Origin: Tillus elongatus
Lineage: Eukaryota; Arthropoda; Insecta; Coleoptera; Cleridae
Direction: 5' to 3'
DNA: 64,000 nt
Assembly: GCA_964006375.1 (NCBI GenBank)
Contig: OZ023265.1
Location: forward strand, 9,891,795-9,955,794
In this document: positions 41,655-57,930 of the stretch, one piece after another
Numbering within the stretch: position 1 is the stretch's first letter
Layout: the number at the start of each line of letters is the position of its first letter
Notes under the pieces: generated by a model
What the model was told of the DNA's origin: nothing
The model's input: only the letters and a program-made list of their open reading frames with translations
Database searches by the model: none
Translations under genes and position numbers: made by a program

Positions 41655-43225
41655 CTTCTTCATCTGAATCTTAATACCAGGAAAGCCTCTGGCCTTGACG
41701 AGATCCCAGCAATTGTTTACAAAAAATGCGCACCAGAACTCGCTCCTGTGCTGACTCGTCTGTTGCAGACATCTTACAATAGAGGCATATTCCCTAGTAA
41801 CTGAAAAACTGCTCGAGTACAACCCGTCCCCAAGAAAGGATCCAAAGCGCTTCCTAGCAACTGCAGACCTATTTCTCTCCTTTCAGTCGCCTCTAAAGTG
41901 ATGGAAAAGTATATGAACACCGAATTACTAAAATTTTTTTGAAAAACACAGTCTAATCCACGACAGGCAGTGTGGATTCCGTCAGCGCAGATCAACTGCC
42001 GACCTCCTTTCATTTGTCACCCATTCTTGGAACAAGTCTATGGAACTACACGGTGAATCCCAGATTGTCGCTCTAGACATATCCAAAGCATTCGACAAGG
42101 TTTGGCACGCAGCGCTGCTTAATAAACTACCGGCCTATGGCCTACCACCAAAACTCTGTACGTGGACAGCAAATTTCCTCTCCAACCGGAGCATTTCTGT
42201 TGTCGTGGATTGCCATTCCTCTAAACTGTATCCAATCAATGCAGGAATTCCTCAAGGTTCAGCTTAAGCCCTTACTTTGTTTCTTCTCCACATCAATGAC
42301 CTCCTCTCTAGTACATCCAATCCAGTTCACAGTTACGCGGACGACAGCACCTCCACTCAAATATACAATATTCTAAGCCTGTCTCTTTAGCCCAATTAGA
42401 TGAGGATCGCAGACTCATGGAGGGTTCTATCTCCGTGGATCTCCAAAAAATATTATACTGGGGAAGTAGAAATCTTGTACAATTCAACCCCACCAAATCA
42501 CAGTCAGAAGAAATACACCAGCCCTAGACCCATCACAATAAACAACCAAGTTATTCAAAGTAATGAGTCCTTTTCACTTGTTGTCATTTCTGTGGATCGA
42601 AATCTCAATTGGCACCAACATGTCACATCAATTGCAGAAGCAGCTGCTACGAAATTAGGTTTCCTCTTTCGGGCTCGCAAATACTTTTCACCAGCTAATC
42701 TCTATACCTTATATACTTCACAAATAAGGCCAAACCTCGAATACTGCTCCCACATCTGGGGTGCCGCTGCCGCTTCTACACTCGCTATCCTGGACTCAAT
42801 TCAGAAGAGAGCTATACGTCTCATCGGTGACCCTACCCTCACCCAAAGGCTGCCATCCCTTGCCCACCGACGTGCCGTTGGTGACCTCTCTCTTTTTTAT
42901 AGATATCTGCACGGGCACTGCTCAGAGGAGTTTTCTTCCATATTTCCTCCACCTGCTGCCCCCAACAGATCTACCAGGGGAAGAGAGCGAATGCACCCTT
43001 TTACTGTCCAGGTCACCAGACATAGAACATCTTGTTATGCCAGCTCTTTTGTCCCGAGGACTTCGAAATTGTGAAATTCCTTGCCGGCACATGTTTTTCT
43101 TTCTTCTCCGAATCTCCAAACCTTAAAGTCCAGAATTAACAAGTTGCCTCTTTCCTCCTTGTCGACACCCACGGTACGATAGTATTTAGGCTGTAAGCCC
43201 TCGTGGTGTGTTGTTAAAATAATAT
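41655..43225 (+). pseudogene. CR1/Jockey-group LINE reverse transcriptase (copy C)
   Basis: Starts at LNTRKASGLDEIPAIVYKK and includes SNCRPISLLSVASKVMEKY, CGFRQRRSTADLLSF, LDISKAFDKVWHAALLNK, NAGIPQGSA then stop, and HSYADDS with a 1-nt deletion after it. The C-terminal domain is the most complete of the four copies: RPNLEYCSHIWGAAAASTLA, LIGDPTLTQRLPSLAHRRAV, FVPRTSKL. A 14-nt loss occurs near 42505, in the part that reads CFLSHKR in copy A. 5' truncated; the 3' end is near GTGTGTTGTTAAAATAAT. Confidence 0.85.
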
Positions 43226-43410
43226 AAAAAAAGACTATTTGTTTGAATTTTCCATTAAATGAATTTAATATTTACTTTCATACATATAACATGATTACAT
43301 GCATGAAAATACCCAAAAACATATAAAGTGAACAGAGAGAGACTTTTAAAATAAAATTTCGAATTATAAGTACAATTTGGAGAACCCATTACATCACAAT
43401 ACAGTTTTTA

Positions 43411-43456
43411 GACACGACGATCGTTTGGCTAACAAAGTTAGCGTCATCGAGGGGAT
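43411..43456 (-). ncRNA. Hammerhead-like ribozyme motif (minus strand, mutated)
   Basis: Minus strand: GATGA, hairpin CGCTAAC TTT GTTAGC, CAAAC, GATCGTC, GTGTC. The GAAAC core element is CAAAC and the first core bases are TC instead of CT, so it is probably inactive. Confidence 0.5.
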
Positions 43457-43470
43457 AAATAGTTTATTCA

Positions 43471-43516
43471 TCCCCTTGATGACGCTAACTTTGTTAGCGA
43501 AACGATCGTCGGGTCT
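43471..43516 (+). ncRNA. Hammerhead-like ribozyme motif (plus strand)
   Basis: Plus strand: CCCC then TTGATGA (core CTGATGA with C to T), perfect stem II CGCTAAC TTT GTTAGCG, GAAAC, short stem III ACG/CGT around AT, cleavage-site GTC, then GGG able to pair with CCC. An extra C separates GATGA from a GCTAAC/GTTAGC stem if the G of GAAAC is left unpaired. Confidence 0.6.
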
Positions 43517-43599
43517 AACAACTGGATTATGATGAATTGGGTTCTCCAAATTGTACTTATCAGTGCCCATCACAGGTTCCAATCTTCATTCATTAAAAT

Positions 43600-44560
43600 A
43601 TCGAATTATTATCATGTGCCGGCGAACGTTCTGCTACTGGTCGTGACGTAGTTGGATAGTAAATAAATATGGTGTTTAGATTTGCCTTATGGTATAATAA
43701 GCATGGTCGCTTATTTCTCAACATAGAGGTGAATTTTATTCGTTTATTGTGTTTTTATTTGGTTCAATAGTGTAAAGTGTGCGTAATTAAGTGGGATATA
43801 GAGGTTTTCAACAGGCGCAATGAGATAATTTGCTAAAAATTTACTCATTTATAAACATCATACTTTGGTGAAAATCCAGACTTCATAAGTGCTGAAATAA
43901 AATGAGTAAAAGCTTGAAAGTATGTGTAAATAAGTCAATGATATTTTAGCACATATGTAGCCAAGTAATAGTCTAAGAGCCAGAGGTGAAAAAATTCTCT
44001 GAATTTACAAAAGCTGATTTTTTGGTAGTTAATTAGGTACACTGTGCACGTACACATATTCTGGTCAGTCAAGCGAATCTTAGAACAGGTGCGCCAACAA
44101 AGATGTCGTTTTTACCGGGGTAATAAAATGAATTTACAAAAGCTGATAATTGTTATACAGATTCTATATTGTATAACAATAAAAGTTATGTCAGTCAGTC
44201 AGCTGCATACGGGAACAGAGCTGGTCAGTCAGTTCGAATGTGTGTATGAAAAATAAATAATGTGCAATTTATTTACAAAGCTTGGAAATTTTTTTGTGGG
44301 TATATATTGACCTGTTGAACATTAAAAAAATAGTCAGTCAACTGTTTTGTAGAACAACGCCCGTCAGTCAGCGAAAAAAAAATCGTACGCGCCGGCGGCG
44401 TTACAGGCTGCATGCTCGCTCTTCTCCTCCCATTATTATTATTTAAAATATTAGAAAACTATGTGAAATTATAAGTTGTAATTACAAATTAGTAATTATT
44501 ATTCAAATTCAACACACAGCCAATATGTTTGCAATTTGTATGGATTAAAAAAAATTAAAA
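43600..44560. other. Non-coding stretch with scattered GTCAGTCAG words
   Basis: No gene. Between 44063 and 44375 the word GTCAGTCA appears at least five times (near 44065, 44189, 44223, 44331 and 44361) at irregular spacing, which is unusual for random AT-rich DNA. A short GC-rich patch (CGCGCCGGCGGCG) follows at 44388. Confidence 0.4.
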
Positions 44561-44569
44561 ACAGTTAAT

Positions 44570-45072
44570 GAGGCACGATTTGTCATGTTTTCGAAAGCAT
44601 ACATTTGTAGTTCGAGAAATGTCGATGATACATTTAAAATTAAAGTTAAAAATATTGACGGATCGAGAGCGTGCCGCCGTGTGAGACTGAGTTAATGCAA
44701 CACATTTTAAGAGCCGCTTTCATCGCCAAATTTTGGCGTAACGCGCATTACAAAATAATAACAGAACTATCACCAATGGATCACGGCTGGAAGAGTAGTG
44801 ACAATGTTTATGAATTTCATTGGTTTGAAGGTGATCAGTTACCCCAGCTAATCAACGACGTCGTCATTCAACCCCCTCTGGAAAATTTAGGTTTGTAAAT
44901 AATGCTATTGCTAAATTGAATTATAAGATTGAAATTACATAATTTCACTTATTTTTTATATAATCAATCAGAATCTCAGCCATGAATATCAGAGTTAGAT
45001 ATTTCAGATCACGAAAGCGAAACTCGTGAATTCGAAGATTCAGAGGAAGAATTGGATTTTGAATGTGATTAA
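44570..45072 (+). pseudogene. Unnamed transposon-associated insect protein, frameshifted C-terminal part
   Basis: Frames read VNEARFVMFSKAYICSSRNV, DTFKIKVKNIDGSRA, then (+1) PPCETELMQHILRAAFIAKF, WRNAHYKIITELSPMDHGWK, FHWFEGDQLPQLINDVV. After about 100 bp comes an acidic end ELDISDHESETREFEDSEEE ending at TAA 45070-45072. I recall the pattern (L)PPC...L..H..RA.Y.A..W..A, followed by SP...GW and a C-terminal acidic stretch, from many unnamed insect proteins linked to mobile DNA, but I cannot name the family or its function. The frameshift near 44670 and a stop near 44983 show decay. Confidence 0.45.
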
Positions 45073-45203
45073 AAAAATATTTTTTAATATATACATATAT
45101 TCTTTGTATAGAATAATCATCAACTATACGTTTGTTTTAATAGTTAATTTTTTTCGTAATGTTATCCCGTTACACTTTATTAAATAAATAAATTGTCTTA
45201 ATA

Positions 45204-45358
<155 letters not shown>

Positions 45359-45359
45359 A

Positions 45360-46332
<973 letters not shown>

Positions 46333-46493
46333 AGTGACCGTAGCAGATTTTGCGCTGATAAATTTGACAATTGTTAAGTATAATATTTACATTTTACACC
46401 CACGCACAAGGCTTTGACTTTTGTGAGCTAGTTTGGATTTATTCTCCTTCTGTTAGCATTTTTGTGAAACCATTGTAACTGTTCATTTATGTG

Positions 46494-46850
46494 TGTGTGT
46501 TTTGTTTCTTTAACGTCGGCCTATTTCCGCGACTATGGCCAATCACCGACGCCAGGGAGCAGTTTCACCTCACTATCCTGGAATATTTGCCGAACCCCTG
46601 CCTTTCTGTAAGGAGGGTAGGGATCTTTAACGTGTCCAACATCGCATGGACACGGGACCGACGGCTTTGCGCCCCCACCGAATGGCGGAACGTGCAGACA
46701 TTCAACTTGCTCAAATACAATGCCATAACCTCGGTTGATGTTAATGTTACAGTTTGTACTGAAAAAGTGAAAAGAGTACCCTGGGATCGAACCCAGTACC
46801 CTTCGGTTCAGAGGCACACGTTCTTACCCCTGAACCACCGAGGTTCTTCA
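46494..46850 (-). mobile_element. tRNA-derived SINE with 13-bp target duplication (copy 2)
   Basis: On the minus strand it begins TGAAGAACCTCGGTGGTTCA, with an A-box-like TGGTTCAGGGGTAAGAACG and B box GGGTTCGATCCC. It has the same body as copy 1 and ends in (CA)n. GTTCATTTATGTG is repeated at 46481-46493 and 46851-46863. The tRNA head is better preserved than in copy 1. Confidence 0.88.
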
Positions 46851-46904
46851 GTTCATTTATGTGAATAAATCAATAGTATATTGCATTATTATAAAAACAA
46901 GCCA

Positions 46905-47830
46905 AAATACCATAAGAAATAAAAAGTTTCCATCAAAATAATTGAGAAATTTCAAAATAAATTGCCCAGTTTGAACACTCTGGCCAGCAAGATTTGTATA
47001 AAGTATGTGGAGCTGAATAGTCATATGTTTTGTTTTTTCTACCTCTTTTAACTTTATTGTGTGAAAATGTACTAAAATTTCCACAAGTAAACTCAAAGTG
47101 TTCCCGGAAAAACTCGTTTCTTGGTCAACTTTATAGGTTAATACCAAATTGGGCTATTCAAATATGAAGCATTTGATCAAAATTAGCTACCATAACGCAC
47201 TTGCTACATCCAGAATTTATTTTCTTACAAACATGCATTAAATTTCGATGGAAAATGCAAAAATGCAATAACATAAGGCGTGTTTGATTAAAAAAAAAGA
47301 AAATTTGTATCACCAACGACTCATGGGCTATCCTGTAATTGTAGAAATATTTTTATTAAGATGTAGCTCAAGACATCCTATAATTAATATATACAAATTT
47401 TTTTCATATCTTGTATAATAACGGATATATTGAGGTTTATTGATTTTTTACGAAAATTCGACAAAAATTATATACCATTAAACGATAAACTATATAGCTA
47501 AGACTACTGACAAAGCATCAGAGAAAGGGTCTATTTAAGAGGAATTTTCTGGAAACATTTTAGTAAAATGAAGGACAATGACGGTAGAAACTAAGACTTC
47601 AGGGTTTGTAAAACATTCTTCTTGAGACATTTCATTTCCATAGCCCGTATTAGATTCAAGTTATTTGCCTAAATGTTGATGATTTTGACGTTTTAAATCG
47701 CAACTTTGACGTTTTGAAGAAAACCGCAATTTATTTTTCTTTAAATGCCTATAACTTTTTTGTCTTTTGACCTACATAGCTAAATTTTGGTAGGTACCTT
47801 ACCTATAAGGATATAAACCAATATAAACGA
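46905..47830 (+). mobile_element. Helentron-like element copy, truncated at both ends
   Basis: It runs from a region near CAAAATAATTGAGAAATTTC, through CTCGTTTCTTGGTCAACTTT and the inverted motif CTACCATAACGCACTTGCTA (47187-47206), to CACCAACGACTCATGGGCTA and CTAAATTTTGGTAGGTACCT. It stops at about 47830, before the TA array would be expected. Confidence 0.65.
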
Positions 47831-48027
47831 TATTTGAGAATTAAAATATAATATCAGGATATTTATTTAAACGAAATAGTAGGCAATTGATTAATTATGA
47901 TCTCATAGGTGAGAACTGAATGTGTTTTAATACATGGAAGTTGTTTCGTGGTTCAGGGAATTTATAAAGTACATTAACATGTACATTATTTTTAAAATGG
48001 GCTACATTCATCTGATCAATATTTCTA

Positions 48028-49348
<1,321 letters not shown>

Positions 49349-50029
49349 ATCAGCTACTGTTGCCAGTATTGAAGATTATGGTTATTTTAATGAAGGATAT
49401 TGTATAATTCTCCATAAACACGACAAAGAGTATCAAAAACAAAACTGTCGTAACTGTTGTCATAATCGTATATAAGGAAAGAGACACAGTCTAACGGAAG
49501 ATAAGTTGCGTGATCCCTGGATTGTATTTATAAAGCACGCGACATCAAAATTATAAATTAACTTCATGTTTATATTTCTTCTTCTCCTGTCCCGACCAAT
49601 CGTGAGTAATACGATCGATTTTTATAAGACTGTCGATGGAAGGAGAAGAGATTTACACCAAAAAACCAACAGTCTGTTATTAGTAATTTCCGTGAAAACT
49701 TGCACATGTCTTTTTACTTCAGATTCTTCTACCAAATTAAAATTAAATTTGCATCTGTGACTTACAGTTTCTAAACAATTAAACAATCCAAGGATCAGAA
49801 AAAGAACATCATATTCCAGGTAAGTATAGATAAGAAAATTAAATAGGTACTATTTTTAGATCACTTTTTTTAAGAATCACTGTCAAATATTAAATATATT
49901 ATAATGATTTTATTGACCCAATTCTTTTCATACATACAGTTACAATACTAATATAAGTTTTATAGTAAATAAATAGTAGAAAAAGGCATTAAAAGTAGGT
50001 TAATACACTTCCTTAATAAACATAACTTT
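49349..50029. other. No recognisable gene
   Basis: A 64-codon frame (49566-49760) starts with a hydrophobic MFIFLLLLSRPIV but nothing else supports it. The rest is AT-rich without shared repeats. Confidence 0.35.
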
Positions 50030-53000
50030 TCAACAGATCGCAGTTTGGCTTCCAGGGAAATAAATCTGCAGAGGGCGCGCTAGTTTTTGTTACTGATTTC
50101 ATCAACAACTGCTCTAACAGTTATGAAAAACCTGTCGGTATCTTTCTTAATTTGGCGTTTGATACGGTGCCTCACTCAAGGCTTATAAACAAACTCGAGT
50201 CAATGGGCGTGAGAGGCTTAGCTTTAGATCTTTTTGTGTCATACTTTGCTGAAAGAAAACAAACGGTGATAATTAATTCTACTCTTAGTCAGTATATGCC
50301 TATTGAGTATGGTGTGCCACAGGGAACTGTGCTATCTTGTTTCTCATATATATTAATGATATACATAAATCAGATATTGGTAGGGAATTCTGCTGCTTTG
50401 CTGACGATACATTGCCACTTCTTAGGGCGAACACATATGAACTGGCTCATCATTCTGCATCTAGGGCCATCACTAGTGTCAAAACATGGCTAGATGAGAA
50501 CCTATTTACGCTTACCGTAACAAAAACTCAATTTATTGCATTTGGTCCTAAACAATCTCAGCTCCCTGATTTCAACAATATCGCCATCCACACAAGGCAC
50601 TGTCCACAGAATCCAAACTGTGCGTACACTTTGACTATAAACCGTACCGACCGAATATTTGGGTATTTTCCTCATTTCCATGGGCGTCTGTCTGCTTCTC
50701 TCATCCTGACCCCTCTGATATCTCACAAAACGTCACCGAAATTATCCAAGCTGGCATGGAATTATTTATTCCACGTACACAGAAAACCTCTGCAGCCACT
50801 CAAAAGCCCTGGTTCTCTAAATCCTGTGACAAGGTCAGACTTGAAAAGATCAAAGCTCACAAAGAGCTTCTACACAATCCCAGTCAAGAAAACCGTCAAG
50901 CATTTAACGACGCAAGAAACCGCTATGTCCGCATTCTTTCTGAGACAAAAACTTGTTTAATAACCACTTAAAAAACAAAATCCTCTCAAGATCCAACGGC
51001 AGCAAACCCTTCTGGACTCTTGCTAAATCTATTGGGAATAATTTTTGCAAGAACACGTTCCCACCTATTGTCTCAGGGGATGAAATTGTTTCTACTGCCC
51101 TGGGCAAGGCTGAACTCTTTGCCTCGTTGTTCGCCGGCAATTCTACTCTCAACCCACCTCCAAATGTTCAACCACCAACAGTCCCCAATGTCGCGCATAA
51201 AATGACGAATATCATTTTCAAAACTAAAAAGGTACGAAAGATACTCTCTTCTCTTAATACCAGGAAAGTCTCTGGCCTTGACGAGATCCCAGCAATTGTT
51301 CTCAAAAAATGCGCACCAGAACTTGCTACTGTCCTGACTCGTCTGTTGCAGACATCTTACAATAGAAGCATATTCCCTAGTAGCTGGAAAACTGCTCGAG
51401 TACAACCCGTCTCCAAGAAAGGAGCGAAAGCGCTTCCTAGCAACTACAGGCCTAATTCTCTCCTTTCAGTCATCTCTAAAGTGATGTAAAAGTATATAAA
51501 CACCGAATTACTAAAATTTCTTGAAAAACACAGTCTAATCCACCACAGGCAGTATGGATTCCGTCAGCGCAGATCAACTGCCGACCTCCTTTCCTTTGTC
51601 ACCCATTCTTGGAACAAGTCTATGGAACTGCACGGTGAATCCCAGATTGTCGCTCTAGACATATCCAAAGCATTCGACTAGGTCTGGCACGCAGTGCTGC
51701 TTAATAAACTACCCGCCTATGGCCTACCACCAAAACTCTGTACGTGGAGAGCAAATTTCCTCTCCAACCGGAGCATTTCTGTTGTCGTGGATGGCTATTC
51801 CTCTAAATTGTATCCAATTAATGCAGGATTTCCTCAAGGTTCAGCTTTAGCCCCTACTTTGTTTCTTCTCCACATCAATGACCTCTTCTCTAGCACATCC
51901 AACCCAGTTCACAGTTACGCGGAAGACAGCACCCTCCACTCAAATATACAATATTCTAAGCCTGTCTCTCTAGCCCAACTAGATGAGGATCGCAGACTCA
52001 TGGAGGGTTCTATCTCCGTGGATCTCCAAAAAATATTAGACTGGGGAAGTACAATTCAACCCCACCAAATCACAGTCTTGCTTTCTTTCTCATAAGAGAT
52101 ACACCAGCCCTAGACCCATCACAATAAACAACCAAGTTATTCAAAGTAATGAGTCCTTTTCACTTGTTGGCATCTCTGTCGATCTAAATCTCAATTGGCA
52201 CCAACATGTCACATCAATTGCAGAAGCGGCTGCTAAGAAATTAGGTTTCCTCTTCCGGGCTCGCAAATACCTTTCACCAGCTAATCTCTATACTTTATAC
52301 ACTTCACAAATAAGACCAAACCTCAAATACTGCTCCCACATCTGGAGTGCTGTTGCCGCTTCTACACTCGCTATCCTGGACTCCATTCCGAAGAGAGCTA
52401 TACGTCTCATCGGTGACACTACCCTCACCCAAAGGCTGCCATCCCTTGCCCACCGACGTGCCGTTGGTGACCTCTCTCTCTTTTATAGATATCTGCACGG
52501 GTACTGCCCAGAGGAGCTTTCTTCCATAGTTCCTCCACCTGCTGCCCCCAACAGATCTACCAGGGGAACAGAGCGAATGCACCCTTTTACTATCCAGGTC
52601 ACCAGACAGAGAACATTTTGTTATGCCCGCTCTTTTGTCCCGAGGACTTCCAAGTTGTGGAATTCCTTGCCGACACATGTTTTTCCTTCTCCCCCGAACC
52701 TCCAAAACTTCAAGTCCAGAATTAAAAAGTTGCCTCTTTCCTCCTTGTCGACACCCACGGTACGATAGTATTTAGGCTGTAAGCCCTCGTGGTGTGTTGT
52801 TGAAATAAAATAAAAAATTGATCAGTGCTTCAAGTGGGCCCAACATATTAATTACGTTAACGAAAAGATTAGAAAAACAATCTATAAATTTAAACTACTT
52901 AGGAATATGCTCACCTTCAAGAATCTGATAATAGTCTATCGTGCTATCGTTGAATCTATAATAAACTACAGAATAAAAATATGGAGCTTTGCCTACCCAG

Positions 53001-53450
53001 CTCACTTGCATTGCTTAACCATTACGCAGAAGTTGACGATTAAAACTATTCTGAAAAAAGACCTGTATTACCCATCGCTACTAGTTTTCAATGATTCTAA
53101 ATTATTTAAGATAACTCAATTAAGTGCTTATGCCGTACTCAAATATATGCGCAAATCAGACAAATATAAAGTTGTAATCAGTCACGAAAAAAATACAAGG
53201 TCATCCTCTGCAGGTTAATTAAAAATTCCCTAAAAAAATATCACCGTGTGCTTGCAGCACATAAGTTATTATGGTCCTAACCTTTTTAACCGACAACCTG
53301 TTAATCTTCGCAAAAAGCCTTGCCCCGCTTTCAAACGAGCTATCAGGGGATGGTTGTGTGACAATACTGCCTGCCTAAATGTAATCTATAAATCGGGAAG
53401 AATTGCACTTAGACGACACCGCCTTATCTCTAGGTCATAAACTGCTTAAG
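50030..53450 (+). pseudogene. Second CR1-like LINE, split by a nested LINE
   Basis: The left part (50030-50660) reads RSQFGFQGNKSAEGALVFVT, FLNLAFDTVPHSRLINKLES, EYGVPQGTVLSC and, one frame over, FLIYINDIHKSD, FADDTLPLL and EYLGIF. The right part (52818-53450) resumes IDQCFKWAQHINYVNEKIRK, YRAIVESIINYRIKIWSFAY and PNLFNRQPVNL. Joining YLGIF to IDQCF restores the usual YLG..ID...W..H stretch. The first catalytic region has lost a Lys codon and its Asp (LNL for LDLSK), so the element is inactive. It is a different subfamily from copies A-D. Confidence 0.75.
50660..52817 (+). pseudogene. CR1/Jockey-group LINE (copy D), nested in another LINE
   Basis: The longest of the four copies. It starts in the endonuclease/RT linker (FSSFPWASVCFSHPDPSDIS, AGMELFIPRTQKTSAATQKP) and continues with NPSQENRQAFNDARNRYVRI, FWTLAKSIGNNFCKNTFPPI, LNTRKVSGLDEIPAIVLKK, SNYRPNSLLSVISKVM then stop, and YGFRQRRSTADLLSF. 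AFD is followed by a stop instead of QVW. HSYAEDSTLH has the active-site YADD changed to YAED. The tail has FVPRTSKLWNSLPTHVFPSP and ends GTGTGTTGTTGAAATAAAAT. Dead by several lesions. Confidence 0.85.
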
Positions 53451-53800
53451 CGTTGGGACATTGTAAATGACTCCACTTGAAATCCGAACGTCACAAAATG
53501 TGAAACTTGCCATGATTTTGGCCTTTACTACACTAAAACCTGGGCCCTCAAGGGTGTACCGCAAATTCCCATCTCTTTCGGTAGGTAATTTTCTTACTTA
53601 TTCTCAGATCTTTAAAAAAAGATAACTTACCTGCCCACATACGTACTTTGTTATGGCATATTACTTTCTTAGAAACGCATAATAATTAGACTACTCATCT
53701 GATCGCCTTCCTTAGTACAAACAAACCCCTTACGGATTTATCGTACTTTCTATAATCTTTAACATTTAACATGAATGAATATTTTACTTAAGACGCCCTC
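53451..53800. other. No gene recognised
   Basis: Short AT-rich spacer between the LINE nest and the tRNA-like sequence. Confidence 0.4.
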
Positions 53801-53873
53801 GTGGCGCAGGTGGCTAGGTGCCAGCCTGCTAAGCGAGAGGTCCCGGGTTCGATTCACGGGCGAGCCAAGTTGA
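53801..53873 (+). repeat. tRNA-like sequence, probable pseudo-tRNA or SINE head
   Basis: GCCCTCGTGGCGCAGGTGGC resembles a tRNA 5' half with A box (TGGCGCAGGTGG), and GGTTCGATTCACGGGCGAGC a T arm and acceptor end with B box. CTGCTAA could be an anticodon loop (GCT), but the anticodon stem does not pair and the acceptor stem is imperfect. It lies 30 bp upstream of a Helentron-like end. Confidence 0.4.
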
Positions 53874-53898
53874 CTCTGTCTGGAAAATTTAATAAAAA

Positions 53899-55334
53899 TC
53901 TCGGGACGCAGCAAGTGCGTTATGGTAGTGAATTTTCATAAAAATGTTTTTATTGCAAATATGTGTGTTTTCTTTTTAAGAAAGCAGACATCAATTTTGG
54001 TTACCAGTATAACCTATATAGAAAAAGCAGGCATCAAATTTGATTACCAGTATAACATATATAGTAAAAACAATGTGCCATGTTTCATCAAAATAACTTG
54101 ATTGTTTGAAAACGTACAGAAATTTCCAAAAGTAAACCAAAAGTGTTACTGAAAAAATCCGTTTCCTGGTCAACCTTATAGGTTAATAGCAAATTGAGCT
54201 TTTCAAATATGAAGCATTTAATCAAAATTCGCAACCACAACGCACATGCTGCCTCCAAAATTTCTTAACTTACAAACATGCATTATATTTCGATGGAAAA
54301 TGCAAAAAAATAAGGCGTTTTCGACAAAAAAAAATTATTTGTATCACCAACGACTTATGGGCCACCCTGTGATTGTCGCAATAATTTTTTAAGATGTAGC
54401 TCAAAACACCGTATAATTAATGTATACAATATTTTTTCATATCTTGTATAATAACGAATATATTGAGCTTTATTGATTTTTTACGAAAATTCGACAAAAA
54501 TTATATACCATCAAACAATAAACTCTATAGCTAAGGCTACTGCCAAGCATCAGAGAAAGGGTCTATTAGAAATGAATTTTCTGGAAATATTTTAGTAAAA
54601 TGAAGGACAATGACTGTTGAAACTAAGAGTTCGGTGTATGTAAAACATTCTTCTTGAGACATTTTCTTTCCATAGATCGTATTAGATTCAAGTTATTTGC
54701 CTAAATGTTGCGAATTTTGACGTTTTCAATTGTCACTTTGACGTTTTGAGGAAACCCCCAATTTATTTTTCTTTAAATGCCCATAACTTTTTTGTCTTTT
54801 GACCTACAGAGCTAAATTTTGGTAGGTGGCACACCTATAACAATATAAACCAGCTTATTAAATTTGGTTGCCCTTACTTTGTTAATTTTGGAGATATAAA
54901 TATTTTGCGAAAGAAAACACAAATTTTTCCGGGAAAACCTCGGCGGATTTTCCTGGCTAACAAAATTATCCAAGCGACTTGCGAAAGGAATGTACTCACC
55001 AATTTTGACGTTTAAAATCGCAATTTTGACGTTTTGAGGAAAATCCAAATTTATTTTTCTTTGAATGCCTGTAACTTTTTATCCTTTAACCTACGAAGCT
55101 AAATTTTGGTAGGTAACTTGCCTATAATGAAATAAATCCGCATATGAAATTTGGTTGCCCTTACTTTGTTAATTCCGGAGATATAATTTATTTTCGAAAG
55201 AAAACACAAAAATTTCCGGGAAAACCTGGACCGATTTTCCTGGCTAACGAACTTATCCAAGCCATTTGCAAAAGGAATTTATTCACCAAATTTAATCAAA
55301 ATCGGCCCATTATTTTTTGAGTTATCGGTGTGAT

Positions 55335-55422
<88 letters not shown>

Positions 55423-55553
55423 CATATAAAAATTTAAACCGACCCCGGATATGTGTTCTGGGGGGCCTAATTAGCGCTCATTTGAAGAAATTTTTTCAAA
55501 ATTCAAAAGTCGGGATCTCCTCATTAGTGAATTTTTTTAAGAAAATTCACTAA
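53899..55553 (+). mobile_element. Helentron-like element copy with internal partial duplication
   Basis: Starts CTCGGGACGCAGCAAGTGCG; the inverted partner motif is at about 54229-54250. The block from AATTTTGACGTTTAAAATCG to the TTTTCCTGGCTAACGAA region occurs twice (about 54715-55000 and 55000-55330), making this copy longer than its relatives. It ends with TA array, GACCCCGGATATGTGTTCTG and the hairpin at about 55524-55553. Confidence 0.75.
55349..55420. repeat. (AC)n then (TA)n microsatellite
   Basis: (AC)7 at about 55335-55348, then about 36 TA units, at the fixed element site. Confidence 0.95.
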
Positions 55554-55692
55554 AAATATATTGAATGATGGGAAAGAATGTGTTAATGGCCTGAGATGCC
55601 GCAGCCAATAACATTAAATAAAATAAAAATATAAAAAAATATTTTACTTAGCCGTAATGTGGCGTAGATGTGTTAAATCATAAATTAATGTA

Positions 55693-55693
<1 letters not shown>

Positions 55694-55776
<83 letters not shown>
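55694..55776. repeat. (TA)n microsatellite
   Basis: About 41 TA units not obviously inside an element. The flanks 55560-55693 and 55780-56445 show no gene or known repeat, except a diverged end motif at about 56346-56365 (CTACCATAACGGACTTCCTG). Confidence 0.95.
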
Positions 55777-55780
<4 letters not shown>

Positions 55781-56449
55781 ATGACAATCCTTATTGACCA
55801 CGGCTATGTTATCATTGTTAAGTTTACTGTATTCATATCTTCGAACATTCTCTCTGTATTTGTTTAGTATGGAACAATAAATTATTAATATTATTATTTA
55901 TAAGAACAATATATAGAGTTCGGACAAGCCGCTCTTACACTCTAACTAGTAACTAAAAGTAACAAAAAAATGCAACAAATGAAAAAAATTCAAATACGGA
56001 TTACTGCAAAATGTCGCAATAATTCTAGAAAATGGTGGTATAACCCCATTGATACATATACCACAGGCATATTTTTTTCATTTCTGCTTCGGCATGTTTA
56101 CTAATAACTTTAAAAAATACCACCACCCCTGTGTATTTTCTTTCCAAATTTGAAAAGAGTATTTAAATTGTTTTTGTATACAAGATGGCCACTCAATCGA
56201 AAGTTTCTCACATTTATAATTTCTTGTGGAGCTCATTGTGTTATTTTTTAAATTATTACCCACGCTGCTTTTATATAGGTTTTAGTACGTATCAAAATTG
56301 AAGATTTTAGTTTAATGGCAGATTGCATTATCACCATTTGGAATATTTTTACGAAAATTCGCTACCATAACGGACTTCCTGCACCCAAACCCTTTTCAAC
56401 ATTTATTTACTATTGCTGTATTCATACTATTTGAAAATGAAATAAATAA

Positions 56450-57930
<1,481 letters not shown>

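Larger units (their letters stand above)
43395..43590. mobile_element. Head-to-head pair of Penelope ribozyme ends
   Basis: A palindrome centred near 43462. The left half is an inverted Penelope tail (GGAGAACCCATTACATCACA) and the right half its direct counterpart (AATTGGGTTCTCCAAATTGT), meeting at GGGGATAAATAGTTTATTCA. Each half carries a hammerhead-like motif. Penelope-like elements often lie in inverted or tandem pairs with pseudo-LTRs; here only those ends remain. Confidence 0.65.

Noticed and set aside
53801..53873. Functional tRNA gene
   Set aside because: Anticodon and acceptor stems do not pair properly; a pseudo-tRNA or SINE head fits better.
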